A stretch of 64,000 bases of DNA from Maricaulis sp. (lineage in GTDB: Bacteria; Pseudomonadota; Alphaproteobacteria; Caulobacterales; Maricaulaceae): assembly GCF_017642925.1 (NCBI RefSeq), contig NZ_JAEPOL010000010.1, positions 1 through 64,000 on the forward strand, written 5' to 3'. Shown here in pieces: positions 56,650 to 64,000 of the stretch. The notes under the pieces were generated by a model. It was not told the DNA's origin. It made no database searches and was given only the letters and a program-made list of their open reading frames with translations. The first letter of the stretch is position 1; every line of letters starts with the position of its first letter. Position numbers and translations under genes: made by a program.

Positions 56650-57810
56650 CTATTGCTTGCCGAGCGCGGTGACGATTTTCACGCGCTGGGCATTGATGGC
56701 GGGAATGATGCCGGTCAGCAGGCCGAGCAGGACCGCCAGCCCGACGCCGGCAATGAATACGTTCTGCGGCATGGAGAGGCCCGGCAGGAAGGCCGACACG
56801 CCCGGCGCGGCGGCGATGAGGGTCACCATGCCCCAGGCCAGGCCGAGGCCGAGCAGGCCGCCGACCAGCGACAGCATCACCGATTCCGACAGGACCATGC
56901 GGAAGATGCGCGGGGCCGGGAAGCCGAGTGTCTTCATCACGGCGATCTCGCCGGTCCGCTCATTGATCGCGGTCACCATGGTGAAGCCGACAATGATCAG
57001 GATGGTCGAGAAGGCCGAACCGACCACGAAAAGCAGGATCAGCGCGATATTGCCGAACTGGTTGGCAAATCCCTCGGAGAAGGCGGCCTCGGTCGCGGTT
57101 TCCGTTTCCGCCGGCGAGTTGGCGAACATGGTGTCGATCGTATCGGCGACGCTCGCGTTCATGTCGGCGCTCTGTGTCTGGATCACGATCCAGCCGATCT
57201 GGTCCTGATTGAAGGCCAGATCCTCGTTGTAATACTCGTAGTGGAACATCGCGTAGTTGGCCGGGTAATCCTCCCGCCCGTCAAACACGGCGCAGATGTC
57301 GAACTCCCAGGACGAACTGCCGTCCGACTTCTGCCAGATATTCGACAGCAGCGGGATACGGTCGCCCAGCGACCAGCCATAGAAGTCGGCGATGTCGCGC
57401 CCGACGGCCAGGCAGGTGCGGTTGGCGATGAAGGCCGCGCGCTGTTCCGGCTCGAAGACGAGTTCGGGATAGACGTTCAGATAGCTTTCCGGGTCGACGG
57501 CGAAGGTCTGAACCTGCCGGGTCGGCTCCTGGTAATAACCGCCGAACCAGTTGGCGAAACTGGCGGCCTCGACGCCCTCGACGGCCTGGATACGGCCCCA
57601 GTAGGCATAGGGCATGGTGACGGTGAAGTTGATCCGGTTGACCGTGACCAGCCGGTTGTCCGCCGCCAGCTCGGCGCCGGAATTCCAGACCTTGTAGAAG
57701 GCGCCCAGTACGCCGAAAATCAGGAAGGCGATCAGGATCGACAGGGTCAGCAGGATCGCCCTCAGCTTCTTGCGGAAGAGATTCTTCCGGATCAGCGTGA
57801 GATCGTTCAT
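56650..57810 (-). CDS. ABC exporter permease, MacB/FtsX type (first)
   Basis: 386 residues with the same four-helix layout: an N-terminal helix (about 17-38), a periplasmic domain (about 40-255) and three C-terminal helices with INERTGEIAVMKTLGFPAP as the coupling segment. It probably forms a heterodimer with the product of the next gene downstream. The ATG overlaps the ATPase stop (ATGA), and it lies 10 bases before the second permease. Confidence 0.85.
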   Translation of the reverse strand: MNDLTLIRKNLFRKKLRAILLTLSILIAFLIFGVLGAFYKVWNSGAELAADNRLVTVNRINFTVTMPYAYWGRIQAVEGVEAASFANWFGGYYQEPTRQVQTFAVDPESYLNVYPELVFEPEQRAAFIANRTCLAVGRDIADFYGWSLGDRIPLLSNIWQKSDGSSSWEFDICAVFDGREDYPANYAMFHYEYYNEDLAFNQDQIGWIVIQTQSADMNASVADTIDTMFANSPAETETATEAAFSEGFANQFGNIALILLFVVGSAFSTILIIVGFTMVTAINERTGEIAVMKTLGFPAPRIFRMVLSESVMLSLVGGLLGLGLAWGMVTLIAAAPGVSAFLPGLSMPQNVFIAGVGLAVLLGLLTGIIPAINAQRVKIVTALGKQ

Positions 57811-58502
57811 TGCGCCGGCTCCGCCTTGGCCTCGATGAAGCGGCCCTTGTCCAGATGCAGTTCGCGCGCGGCGTATTTGGCGGCCGACGGGTCGTGCGTG
57901 ACCATGACGATGGTCTTGCCGAGTTCCTTGTTCAGCAATTGCAGCGTTTCCAGGATCTCGTCGGCGGAGGCGCGGTCGAGGTCACCGGTCGGCTCGTCGC
58001 ACAACAGCACTTTCGGGTCGGCGACAATGGCGCGGGCAATCGCGACGCGCTGCTGCTGACCGCCGGAAAGCTGGCGCGGCCGGTGTCCCTTGCGGTCGGC
58101 CAGGCCGACAATGTCCAGCGCCGTGGCGACGCGGTCCTTGCGCTGCTTGCCCGAGAGTTTGGTGAGCAGAAGGGGAAGCTCGACATTCTGGGCCGCGGTG
58201 AGCGTGGGCATCAGATTGTAGAACTGGAAGATGAAGCCGACATGCTGCGAGCGCCACTTGGCCAGCTTGCCTTCCGACAGCTTGTCCACCCGCACGCCCT
58301 CGCATTCCACCGAACCGGAGGAGGGGCGGTCGATCCCGCCCAGCAGGTTGAGCAGGGTTGTCTTGCCAGAGCCGGACGGTCCCATGATGGCGATAAAATC
58401 GCCCTGCGGGATCGACATGGTCAGCTCTTCGAAGATGGTAATGCTCTCCTTGCCACGCGTATAGCGCTTGGACAGGTCCTTGAGTTCGTAGAGCGATGCC
58501 AT
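57807..58502 (-). CDS. ABC exporter ATPase, LolD/MacB type
   Basis: 231 residues. Walker A GPSGSGKTTLLNLLGGIDRP near 40, Q-loop FIFQFYNLMPTLTAAQNVEL, signature RQLSGGQQQRVAIARAI near 142, Walker B VLLCDEPTGDLD near 166 and H-loop VMVTHDP. It powers the two FtsX-type permeases encoded next. The combination with a membrane fusion protein upstream favours export of a lipid, peptide or drug rather than LolCDE lipoprotein release. Confidence 0.92.
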   Translation of the reverse strand: MASLYELKDLSKRYTRGKESITIFEELTMSIPQGDFIAIMGPSGSGKTTLLNLLGGIDRPSSGSVECEGVRVDKLSEGKLAKWRSQHVGFIFQFYNLMPTLTAAQNVELPLLLTKLSGKQRKDRVATALDIVGLADRKGHRPRQLSGGQQQRVAIARAIVADPKVLLCDEPTGDLDRASADEILETLQLLNKELGKTIVMVTHDPSAAKYAARELHLDKGRFIEAKAEPAQ

Positions 58503-58589
58503 TCTGTCAGTCCTCCCGGTCCGCCCGTCTCCTCCCCGGAGCGGGTGCCGTCATGATGTTCGGATTGCACTTTACAAAATAAAGTTCTT

Positions 58590-59615
58590 TTACTCAACAA
58601 AGATCACGCGGGCGGCCATTTCCGGCAGGATCCGGTCGTCGCGCTCGTCGAAGGCGACCCGCACCTGGATGGTGGCCCGGGCACGGTCGGCAGTCGGGAT
58701 GATCGCCTCGACATGGGCCGGGATGCGCCAGTCCGGATAGGCGTCCAGCCGTGCTTCCACACGCTGGCCCGGCGAGACGCGGCCGATCTGGCCCTCATTC
58801 ACGTCGACCTCGATCTCCAGCGAGGCCATGTCGACCAGGGTGGCGACACCGGTCCGGGTGAAGCCGCCACCGGCGGAGGCCGGAGACAGGATCTCGCCCA
58901 CCTGGGCATTCTTCGCGACAACGACACCGGCAAAGGGCGCGCGCACGACATGCCGGTCGACCAGGTCTTCCTGGCTGGCAACCTGGGCTGAGGCGGCCTG
59001 GTAGTCGGCGCGGGCGGCATTGATCTGGGCGGTCAGGCTGTCGGCCTGGGCGCGGGCAGCCGTGACGGCAGCCTGCGACCCGATATCCCGTTCGGCCAGG
59101 CTGCGGGCGCGCTCGAAGACACGCTCGGCCTCGGCCAGCTGGGCCATGAGGGAGCGCGTGCGCGCCTGCGCGGCCTCGCGCTGGGCCTCGAGCAATTGCA
59201 GCTGGATACGGGCACGGTCATCGTCCAGCCGGGCGACCACTTCGCCAGCCTCGACCACCGTGCCTTCCTCGACCAGCACCTCGCTGATCCGGCCGGTGAT
59301 CTCGGCCGACACCGTCGCCTGGCGCCGCGCCACGACATAGCCGGTCGCGACCAGTCCGGACGAACGCGGCGTGCGTTCGGTGCTCGTGGCAGCGGGCGCC
59401 GCCGGCTCGCTGGCTGGTGGGGGTGTGGCGGGCTGTTGCGCCGCGGGCGCCGGATCGGGCGCGCCGCTGCGGGTGAAATACCATGTTCCGCCGGCCGAAA
59501 GACCGGCGACCACCAGCGCGATCGCGGCGGTCACGCCAATAGAGACACCGCCGCCGCCTTCCGGCTCGTTGCGGTCGATACTCAAGGATTCCAGTTGTGA
59601 ACGGCGATCCGACAT
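58590..59615 (-). CDS. Membrane fusion (periplasmic adaptor) protein of the ABC exporter
   Basis: 341 residues. One N-terminal transmembrane helix near 24-45 and a Pro/Ala-rich spacer lead into a HlyD/MacA-type body: lipoyl halves ATVSAEITGRISEVLVEEGT and APFAGVVVAKNAQVGEILSP, flanking an alpha-helical hairpin (about 135-210). A beta-barrel part follows (DMASLEIEVDVNEGQIGRV). It bridges the permeases and an outer membrane duct encoded elsewhere. It is the first gene of the operon; 87 bases separate it from the ATPase gene. Confidence 0.88.
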   Translation of the reverse strand: MSDRRSQLESLSIDRNEPEGGGGVSIGVTAAIALVVAGLSAGGTWYFTRSGAPDPAPAAQQPATPPPASEPAAPAATSTERTPRSSGLVATGYVVARRQATVSAEITGRISEVLVEEGTVVEAGEVVARLDDDRARIQLQLLEAQREAAQARTRSLMAQLAEAERVFERARSLAERDIGSQAAVTAARAQADSLTAQINAARADYQAASAQVASQEDLVDRHVVRAPFAGVVVAKNAQVGEILSPASAGGGFTRTGVATLVDMASLEIEVDVNEGQIGRVSPGQRVEARLDAYPDWRIPAHVEAIIPTADRARATIQVRVAFDERDDRILPEMAARVIFVE

Positions 59616-59683
59616 CCTGTCCCCTCATTCCCGTCCGGGCATGAATAGACGGTCATGAAGAGATTTGAAACGGGACAATCGGG

Positions 59684-59726
59684 GCTTGTGTCCCACATGT
59701 CAAAAAAGTGCTTTTTTATCACAAGC
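59684..59726. promoter_or_regulatory. Nested inverted repeats between divergent genes
   Basis: Outer arms GCTTGTG (59684-59690) and CACAAGC (59720-59726) enclose a second perfect repeat AAAAAAG-TG-CTTTTTT (59702-59717). It lies midway between the exporter operon start (59615) and a lipoprotein gene (59790). It could be an operator for both or a cruciform; the T-run also resembles a terminator, although neither flanking gene points into it. Confidence 0.45.
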
Positions 59727-59789
59727 AATTAAAGGTTGTTGTTCGGGCGTTCCTGTGCTTGTCTGACATGGTCTGTCGGGGAGGGCAGG

Positions 59790-60476
59790 ATGCGCGCGGC
59801 AAGCTTGGCAGGTCTGGGAATAATCGCGATGGCGCTGGCCGCCTGCGCGACACCGCAGCACAATTACGTGCCCGAGCGCAGTGCCTTCAGCCGCCCGCCG
59901 ATCGGGGAAACGGTCACGGCGCGTGTCGGCGATGTATTGCTGGCGCAGGGCGAGGTGACGCGGACGCAGGGGATCGACGTCCCCGCGGGAACACAGATCG
60001 GCGGCTACACATTGCAGGGCGGCTTCTATCCGCAGACCGGGCAGGACGAGACCGATACCTATCACGGTTTCGCTTTCGGTTCGTCAGCGCCCGGCGGGCT
60101 GATCGCCGGTGCCTTCATGGACCCGCCGGTCTCGATCCGGGCTAGCAGAGAGGCCGGCCAGCTGTGTGTCGTCACGGCGTTCAATATCCGCGCCTGCCGG
60201 GACCGCGCCTTCGAACGCACCGAGCGCGTGCTTGAGCGCGACAACTCCTTCCAGCAGACCCTGATCTATAACGGGCGCGTCGGGGACCGCATCAATGTCG
60301 GCTATCGCGAATTCTCCGGAAACATGGCCCGGCCCGCCTTTTCCAATGCCGTGGAGTACGATCTCTCCGCCTCGACGCTGATCGGCTATCAGGGCGCGCA
60401 GCTGGAAATCCTCGAGGCCACCAACACCTCGATCACCTACCGGGTCTTGCGGAATTTCAACACCGCAACGCCTTGA
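59790..60476 (+). CDS. Lipoprotein of unknown function
   Basis: 228 residues. A signal peptide with lipobox ALAAC puts the Cys near 17. The mature protein is rich in beta-type alternation and small residues (YTLQGGFYPQTGQDETDTYH, TLIYNGRVGDRINVGYREFS), with two further Cys. I know no family. The ATG at 59790 has GGGGAGGGCAGG upstream; an earlier ATG at 59736 would precede the signal peptide by 18 residues. It is convergent with the TIGR02301-type gene. Confidence 0.7.
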   Translation: MRAASLAGLGIIAMALAACATPQHNYVPERSAFSRPPIGETVTARVGDVLLAQGEVTRTQGIDVPAGTQIGGYTLQGGFYPQTGQDETDTYHGFAFGSSAPGGLIAGAFMDPPVSIRASREAGQLCVVTAFNIRACRDRAFERTERVLERDNSFQQTLIYNGRVGDRINVGYREFSGNMARPAFSNAVEYDLSASTLIGYQGAQLEILEATNTSITYRVLRNFNTATP

Positions 60477-60492
60477 GAAGCGCCCGTTCCGG

Positions 60493-60924
60493 TCAGTCGA
60501 AATAGGCTGAGCGCATCATGTCGGAGAGGTCGCGGCCGCGATGGGCGAGCGCGCGGCGTTCCGCATCGGCCTCGGCGCCGCAACGGGCGCGGTAGCGCTG
60601 CTGCGAACGATAGCCCTCGTTGAAACTCTCGATCAGCCGGTCGCGGCGGCGGCCATTGTCCGAAGCTTCCATGGCGAGGAGTTCGACCATGCGGTCGCGC
60701 CATTGCTGGGCATTGTCGCCCTCGCAGGCATAGGCCAGATAGTGCAGCTCGCCGAGCGTATAGGCCAGGAAAGGCAGGGTACGGTCGAGGTCGAGATCCA
60801 GCTCGTAGCGGGCCTCGCCCTGTACAGGCTGGCGCGACGGCTTCTGCGCTTCGGCGAGGGCCGGCAAAGCCGTGGCCAGGGCGGCCGCAAGCAGGAGACG
60901 CGTCGGGATCATGGCCGGCATCAT
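60493..60924 (-). CDS. TIGR02301 family secreted protein
   Basis: 143 residues. A signal peptide ends near ALAEAQ (about 27). RTLPFLAYTLGELHYLAYAC and FNEGYRSQQRYRARCGAEAD are typical of this alphaproteobacterial family of unknown function; two conserved Cys may form a disulphide. The start overlaps the NUDIX gene stop (ATGA), so the two are coupled. A later ATG (60912) is an alternative. Confidence 0.8.
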   Translation of the reverse strand: MMPAMIPTRLLLAAALATALPALAEAQKPSRQPVQGEARYELDLDLDRTLPFLAYTLGELHYLAYACEGDNAQQWRDRMVELLAMEASDNGRRRDRLIESFNEGYRSQQRYRARCGAEADAERRALAHRGRDLSDMMRSAYFD

Positions 60925-61406
60925 GACGCCGATTGTGGCGCGCTCAAGGCTGGATCTGCTTGGGCGTCTACAATCGCGCGGGCCCGCCCGATCACGTTGC
61001 GCGTCGTGTCCCAGCGGGTCATCGCCACGGCCTCGTCATAGGGAAAGAACCCGGCCTCGCTGACATCGTCAGCCGCGACCGGTTCGCCGCCCGTCCACAC
61101 GCCGGCAAAGTCCACGAGGACATAGTGCCAGTCGCCCGGACGGCCGGGTTCGCGCGTGCCAATGGAATCGATGACATCGATCAGCCCGGCGATCCGGGCG
61201 GTCGTGCCGGTCTCTTCCGCCAGTTCGCGCAGGGCGGCTTCGGCGGCGGTCTCGCCATATTCGATCTTGCCGCCGGGCAGCGACCACTCGCCTTCATAGG
61301 GCGGTTTACCGCGCCGGATCAGCAGCACCTCCTCGCCGCGAAAAACGACGATGCCGGCGCCGGCGACGGGACGGGGCGCATCTGTATCCGGATGGGGGCC
61401 GGACAT
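60921..61406 (-). CDS. NUDIX hydrolase
   Basis: 161 residues. The Nudix box is complete in GGKIEYGETAAEAALRELAEETGT (about 46-69), with the REx2EE glutamates that bind Mg2+. It hydrolyses a nucleoside diphosphate linked to another group; the substrate is unknown, and ADP-ribose or a mutagenic dNTP is possible. The ATG at 61406 is preferred; a GTG one codon upstream is possible. Coupled to the TIGR02301 gene. Confidence 0.87.
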   Translation of the reverse strand: MSGPHPDTDAPRPVAGAGIVVFRGEEVLLIRRGKPPYEGEWSLPGGKIEYGETAAEAALRELAEETGTTARIAGLIDVIDSIGTREPGRPGDWHYVLVDFAGVWTGGEPVAADDVSEAGFFPYDEAVAMTRWDTTRNVIGRARAIVDAQADPALSAPQSAS

Positions 61407-61449
61407 CACCCGTATGCGGCCCTTATGTCATCCTTATGTGTGCGCAATG

Positions 61450-62250
61450 TCACTTCGCGGTCCATCCACCGTCAACGCTGATCCAGGACCCATTCATATT
61501 GGCTCCCGCGTCGGAGACAAGATAGAGCAGCGCGCCGGCGAGCTGGTCATAGGTGACAAACTGTTTGGTCGGCTGGGCAGCGAGCAGGACGTCGCGCACG
61601 ACCTCTTCCTCGGTAATCCCGCGCGCCTTTGCGGTGTCGCCGATCTGGTTCTCCACCAGCGGCGTCTTCACATAGCCCGGGCAGATCGCATTGCAGGTGA
61701 TACCCTGTTCGGCGACTTCCAGCGCCAGCGTCTTGGTGAAGCCCATCACCCCGTGCTTGGCGGCCACATAGGCCGACTTGAAGGGCGAGGCGACGAGACC
61801 GTGGGCCGAGGCGAGGTTGACGATCCGCCCCCTGCCCTGGCGCTTCATGATCGGCAGGGCGGCCTTCGCGCCGTGGAAGACCGAGGTGAGGTTGATGGCG
61901 ATGATGGCATCCCACTTGTCTTCCGGGAATTCATCGACCGGTGCGACATGCTGGATCCCGGCATTATTCATCAGAATGTCCAGGCGCCCGAACTCCCGCT
62001 TGGCGAACGCCACCATGTCGGCAATCTCACCGGATTTCAGCATGTTGGCGGGGTGGTAGCGCACCTCGACGCCGTGCCGTTCCGCGATCCCGGCGCGTTC
62101 TTTCTCGATCGCATCCGCATCGCCCAGACCGTTGATGATCACGTTCGCGCCGTTGGCCGCGAGGGCGTCGGCCATGGCGGCGCCGATGCCGCTTGTAGAG
62201 CCGGTGACAATGGCCACCTGGCCGGTCAGATCGGTGCGGATGGAAGACAT
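61450..62250 (-). CDS. bdhA: 3-hydroxybutyrate dehydrogenase, SDR family
   Basis: 266 residues. NAD-binding TGSTSGIGAAMADALAANGA near 17, ILMNNAGIQHVAPVDEFPED near 93 and catalytic SAHGLVASPFKSAYVAAKHG with Ser, Tyr and Lys near 147-164. The IQHVAPVDEFP segment and the C-terminal GSWISVDGGWTAK are typical of D-3-hydroxybutyrate dehydrogenases, which link polyhydroxybutyrate breakdown to acetoacetate. The ATG has AAAGGTGG upstream. Confidence 0.87.
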   Translation of the reverse strand: MSSIRTDLTGQVAIVTGSTSGIGAAMADALAANGANVIINGLGDADAIEKERAGIAERHGVEVRYHPANMLKSGEIADMVAFAKREFGRLDILMNNAGIQHVAPVDEFPEDKWDAIIAINLTSVFHGAKAALPIMKRQGRGRIVNLASAHGLVASPFKSAYVAAKHGVMGFTKTLALEVAEQGITCNAICPGYVKTPLVENQIGDTAKARGITEEEVVRDVLLAAQPTKQFVTYDQLAGALLYLVSDAGANMNGSWISVDGGWTAK

Positions 62251-62332
62251 GAACCACCTTTCAAGTTTGCACTCCGCGCAAGAAACGGCAGGCCGGAGGC
62301 CGGGTCAAGTGTGCATCCGACCCGATCACACA

Positions 62333-62364
62333 CCGTCATCCCCCGTCTTGTCCGGGGGACCTCG
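62333..62364. repeat. Left 32-bp terminal repeat of the GIY-YIG unit
   Basis: CCGTCATCCCCCGTCTTGTC followed by a GGGGGACCTCG end. It is the inverted match of 62849-62880 at 31 of 32 positions. The nuclease stop codon (62336-62338) and its last eight codons, ending SPGQDGG, lie within it. Confidence 0.85.
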
Positions 62365-62704
62365 TCTTCCATGGTCGCAGGTCTATTTCCGGATTCGTTG
62401 GAACGGCCCACAACGTGTCCCATAGATCCTCCCAGCGAGGATTGGCCGCCTCGATCAGGTTTATCTTCCACTGGCGCGGCCACTTTTTGATGCGCTTTTC
62501 CCGCTTGATGGCATCGACAATCAATCCATGGGCTTCCCACCATACAAGGCTGGTGCAGCGATATTTCCGCGTGAAGCCGGAGGCCGTGCCGTTCTTGTGC
62601 TGCTGGATGCGCCAGAGGAGGTGTGCGGTAACGCCGGTGTAGATCGCACCGTCGAACCGGTTGGCCATCATGTAGACGGCAATGGTCGCCTCTCGATCCT
62701 TCAT
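62336..62704 (-). CDS. GIY-YIG nuclease domain protein
   Basis: 122 residues. AVYMMANRFDGAIYTGVTAH at about 9-28 matches the GIY-YIG core with variant residues (VYM...IYTG). The catalytic-helix Arg is in LLWRIQQHKNG, and VWWEAHGLIVDAIKREKRIK contains the conserved Glu-containing segment. This is the small stand-alone class (COG2827-like). The last residues, RSPGQDGG, are encoded by the flanking repeat. There is no ribosome binding site; an AT-rich promoter-like stretch (62704-62732) suggests a very short leader. Function is unproven; a role in moving the flanking repeats is my inference. Confidence 0.85.
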   Translation of the reverse strand: MKDREATIAVYMMANRFDGAIYTGVTAHLLWRIQQHKNGTASGFTRKYRCTSLVWWEAHGLIVDAIKREKRIKKWPRQWKINLIEAANPRWEDLWDTLWAVPTNPEIDLRPWKTRSPGQDGG

Positions 62705-62742
62705 GCAATTTATGATTGTATATATTTAAATCCCCACCAAGC

Positions 62743-62788
62743 GCCGTCATCCCACGGTCCCTGCGTCAGCAGGGATCCGGGGGACCTC
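62743..62788. repeat. Internal variant copy of the terminal repeat
   Basis: It begins CCGTCATCCCACGG and ends TCCGGGGGACCTCAG like the left repeat, but holds an extra hairpin (TCCCTGCGTCAGCAGGGA). It has the same orientation as the left copy and the opposite orientation to the copy at 62849-62880. Confidence 0.7.
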
Positions 62789-62848
62789 AGCCAACCCTTG
62801 AGAGAATGCGCGCGGAGAGCAGCAAGTCTTGTTTTCAAACGGGTTAGT

Positions 62849-62880
62849 CGAGGTCCCCCGGACAAGCCGGGGGATGACGG
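62849..62880. repeat. Right 32-bp terminal repeat of the GIY-YIG unit
   Basis: The reverse complement of the left repeat with one mismatch (G for T at position 14 of the left copy). With the variant copy at 62743 it makes an inverted pair enclosing 60 bases. ATTTTTTG follows at 62881, so with its hairpin it also looks like an intrinsic terminator. Confidence 0.85.
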
Positions 62881-62912
62881 ATTTTTTGTTGGAGGCAAGA
62901 TTGTGGAGCGTT

Positions 62913-63698
62913 CTAAGCCGCCTTCGCCGCCACAGGCTGCGGGCGCGTGAACAGGAGTTCGTCCTCGCTGGAGCCGTCCGCCTCGAAACGATAGCCGCCC
63001 AGATCGAATTTGCGCAGTTCGGCCGGATCCTCGACGCGGTTCTGGATGACCCAGCGCGCCATCATGCCGCGCGCCTTCTTTGCGAAGACCATCAGGGCGC
63101 GCAATTGCCCATCCTTCTCTTCCTTGAAGTTCGCCGTGATGACGCGGCCCTTCAACTTCTTGCGGTCGACCGACTTGAAATACTCGTTCGAGGCGAGGTT
63201 CAGCACGACGGGATCGTCCTTGCCCTCCTGCAGAGTGTTGAGATGTTTCGCGATCCGGTCGCCCCAGAAATCATAGAGGTTCTCGCCGCGCCGCGTGTGA
63301 AGCTTGCGGCCCATCTCCAGCCGGTAGGGGTGGATGGCATCGAGCGGACGCAGCGCGCCATACATGCCCGACAGAATGCGCAGATGGTCCTGGGCATAGT
63401 CGAGATCGGCGTCCGGCAAGCTGCCGGCCTCGAGCCCGCGATAGACCTCGCCATTGAACGCGAAAGCTGCCTGCTTTTCGCCCGGTGTATCGGCATCGAA
63501 AGCCTGGAAGCGTTCGCGGTTGAGGCGCGCCAGATCGTCGGAGATCTTCATCATCGCCTTGATCTTCGGCGCCGTCAGCTGGCGCGTCGTCTTCGACAGG
63601 ATGCGGGTCTCGCCGATCAGCGGCGGCTCGGTGGCGGGCAGATCGCGTTCGACCGGGTCGAAATTCATGTTCTTGGCAGGCGACAGCAGAATCAGCAT
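62913..63698 (-). CDS. yaaA: Peroxide stress protein YaaA
   Basis: 261 residues. It begins MLILLSPAKNMNF, the family opening. GMYGALRPLDAIHPYRLEMG near 120, NLASNEYFKSVDRKK near 170 and VFAKKARGMMARWVIQNRV near 205 are conserved. YaaA limits intracellular iron and oxidative damage in E. coli. The ATG at 63698 has a perfect AGGAGG. Confidence 0.94.
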   Translation of the reverse strand: MLILLSPAKNMNFDPVERDLPATEPPLIGETRILSKTTRQLTAPKIKAMMKISDDLARLNRERFQAFDADTPGEKQAAFAFNGEVYRGLEAGSLPDADLDYAQDHLRILSGMYGALRPLDAIHPYRLEMGRKLHTRRGENLYDFWGDRIAKHLNTLQEGKDDPVVLNLASNEYFKSVDRKKLKGRVITANFKEEKDGQLRALMVFAKKARGMMARWVIQNRVEDPAELRKFDLGGYRFEADGSSEDELLFTRPQPVAAKAA

Positions 63699-63879
63699 GG
63701 CAGGCCTCCTTCTCCTCCGAAGGTAGGGGAGGCGGTCGGGCAGGAAAAGGCACCGGGCGCCGCTCTTGCTATGAGTTTTCTCAATGTCCGGCCACGGAAT
63801 TTCCAATGAGGCAGGCGTGCAGCCAATGGCGCGCCTCCCGTTTTGGTTGTATGGTTGCGGCAATCTGCGAGGTGTCGCC

Positions 63880-64000
63880 ATGTCGTTCTTCTACAGCCTG
63901 GACAAGACGAATCCGGTACAGCGGCGCATCGCGGCGCGCCTCCTCAGACTGGGCGCCCGGCTCGACGCCGAAATTCCCGCCAAGACACTGGACTCCACCC
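63880..64000 (+). CDS. Truncated gene at the right edge
   Basis: The first 40 codons of a gene that continues past the window. The ATG at 63880 has GAGGTG seven bases upstream. The product starts MSFFYSLDKTNPVQRRIAAR and is basic. There is too little sequence to assign a family. Confidence 0.6.
   Translation, partial: MSFFYSLDKTNPVQRRIAARLLRLGARLDAEIPAKTLDST

Noticed and set aside
59702-59717. AAAAAAG-TG-CTTTTTT read as a plain intrinsic terminator
   Set aside because: Both flanking genes point away from it, and it is nested in a second inverted repeat, so a regulatory role is more likely, although not proven.
62743-62880. Possible CRISPR-like spacing of the three GTCATCC repeats
   Set aside because: The copies differ in orientation and spacing and enclose a gene; there is no regular repeat-spacer array and no cas gene.

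Overview
The window is GC-rich, gene-dense DNA with an alphaproteobacterial character. It carries an almost complete division and cell wall (dcw) cluster running straight into lpxC, bamD, recN and ligA. It has a canonical CtrA box and a CcrM-type GANTC site upstream of ftsZ, a TIGR02301-type gene, GTG starts and GTGA/ATGA overlaps at most dcw junctions, and dispersed palindromic repeats. The closest fit is a dimorphic marine Caulobacterales/Maricaulales-like organism (Maricaulis or Oceanicaulis type). That assignment is an inference from gene content and order; no 16S gene is present.

Layout. Positions 1-703 are non-coding and full of repeats. The left arm (704-20647) holds ettA, a membrane-anchored LuxR-type regulator, a CPBP protease, a secreted S41-like peptidase with a divergent MarR regulator, an HxlR regulator facing an autotransporter GDSL hydrolase, a DadA-like oxidase, an ArsR-methyltransferase fusion, a retropepsin-like/RimK ATP-grasp fusion, a fused 5-oxoprolinase, a TerB/J-domain protein, small envelope proteins, a CE15-like lipoprotein esterase, an EamA exporter and an AmpD-like amidase. 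The RNase P RNA gene lies at 20679-21065.

The centre (21397-42919) is mraZ-rsmH-ftsL-ftsI-murE-murF-mraY-murD-ftsW-murG-murC-[repeat]-murB-unknown-ddl-ftsQ-ftsA-ftsZ, then lpxC and bamD. Most junctions overlap by a few bases, so translation is probably coupled. These genes build lipid II, assemble the divisome and make the outer membrane. mraZ is preceded by a 10-bp-phased MraZ operator. ftsZ has its own regulatory region. A dispersed repeat interrupts the cluster between murC and murB and appears to supply the murB ribosome binding site. One gene between murB and ddl is unrecognised.

The right arm (42945-64000) holds recN, ligA (bracketed by inverted repeat copies), an aminopeptidase P operon with a lipoprotein, a 53-codon-class small gene, prmA, ygfZ, and a GT9-dihydroorotase-DUF6165-HAD-like run. 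It continues with an adaptor/ATPase/two-permease ABC exporter operon, a lipoprotein, a NUDIX/TIGR02301 pair, a 3-hydroxybutyrate dehydrogenase, a GIY-YIG nuclease gene flanked by near-identical 32-bp inverted repeats, yaaA and a truncated gene at the edge.

The most unusual signal is the GIY-YIG unit at 62333-62880. Its ends are the same palindromic repeat type that is scattered singly in the region, and the nuclease stop codon lies inside one end. This suggests a small mobile or repeat-mobilising unit. I saw no CRISPR array, prophage, rRNA or tRNA.
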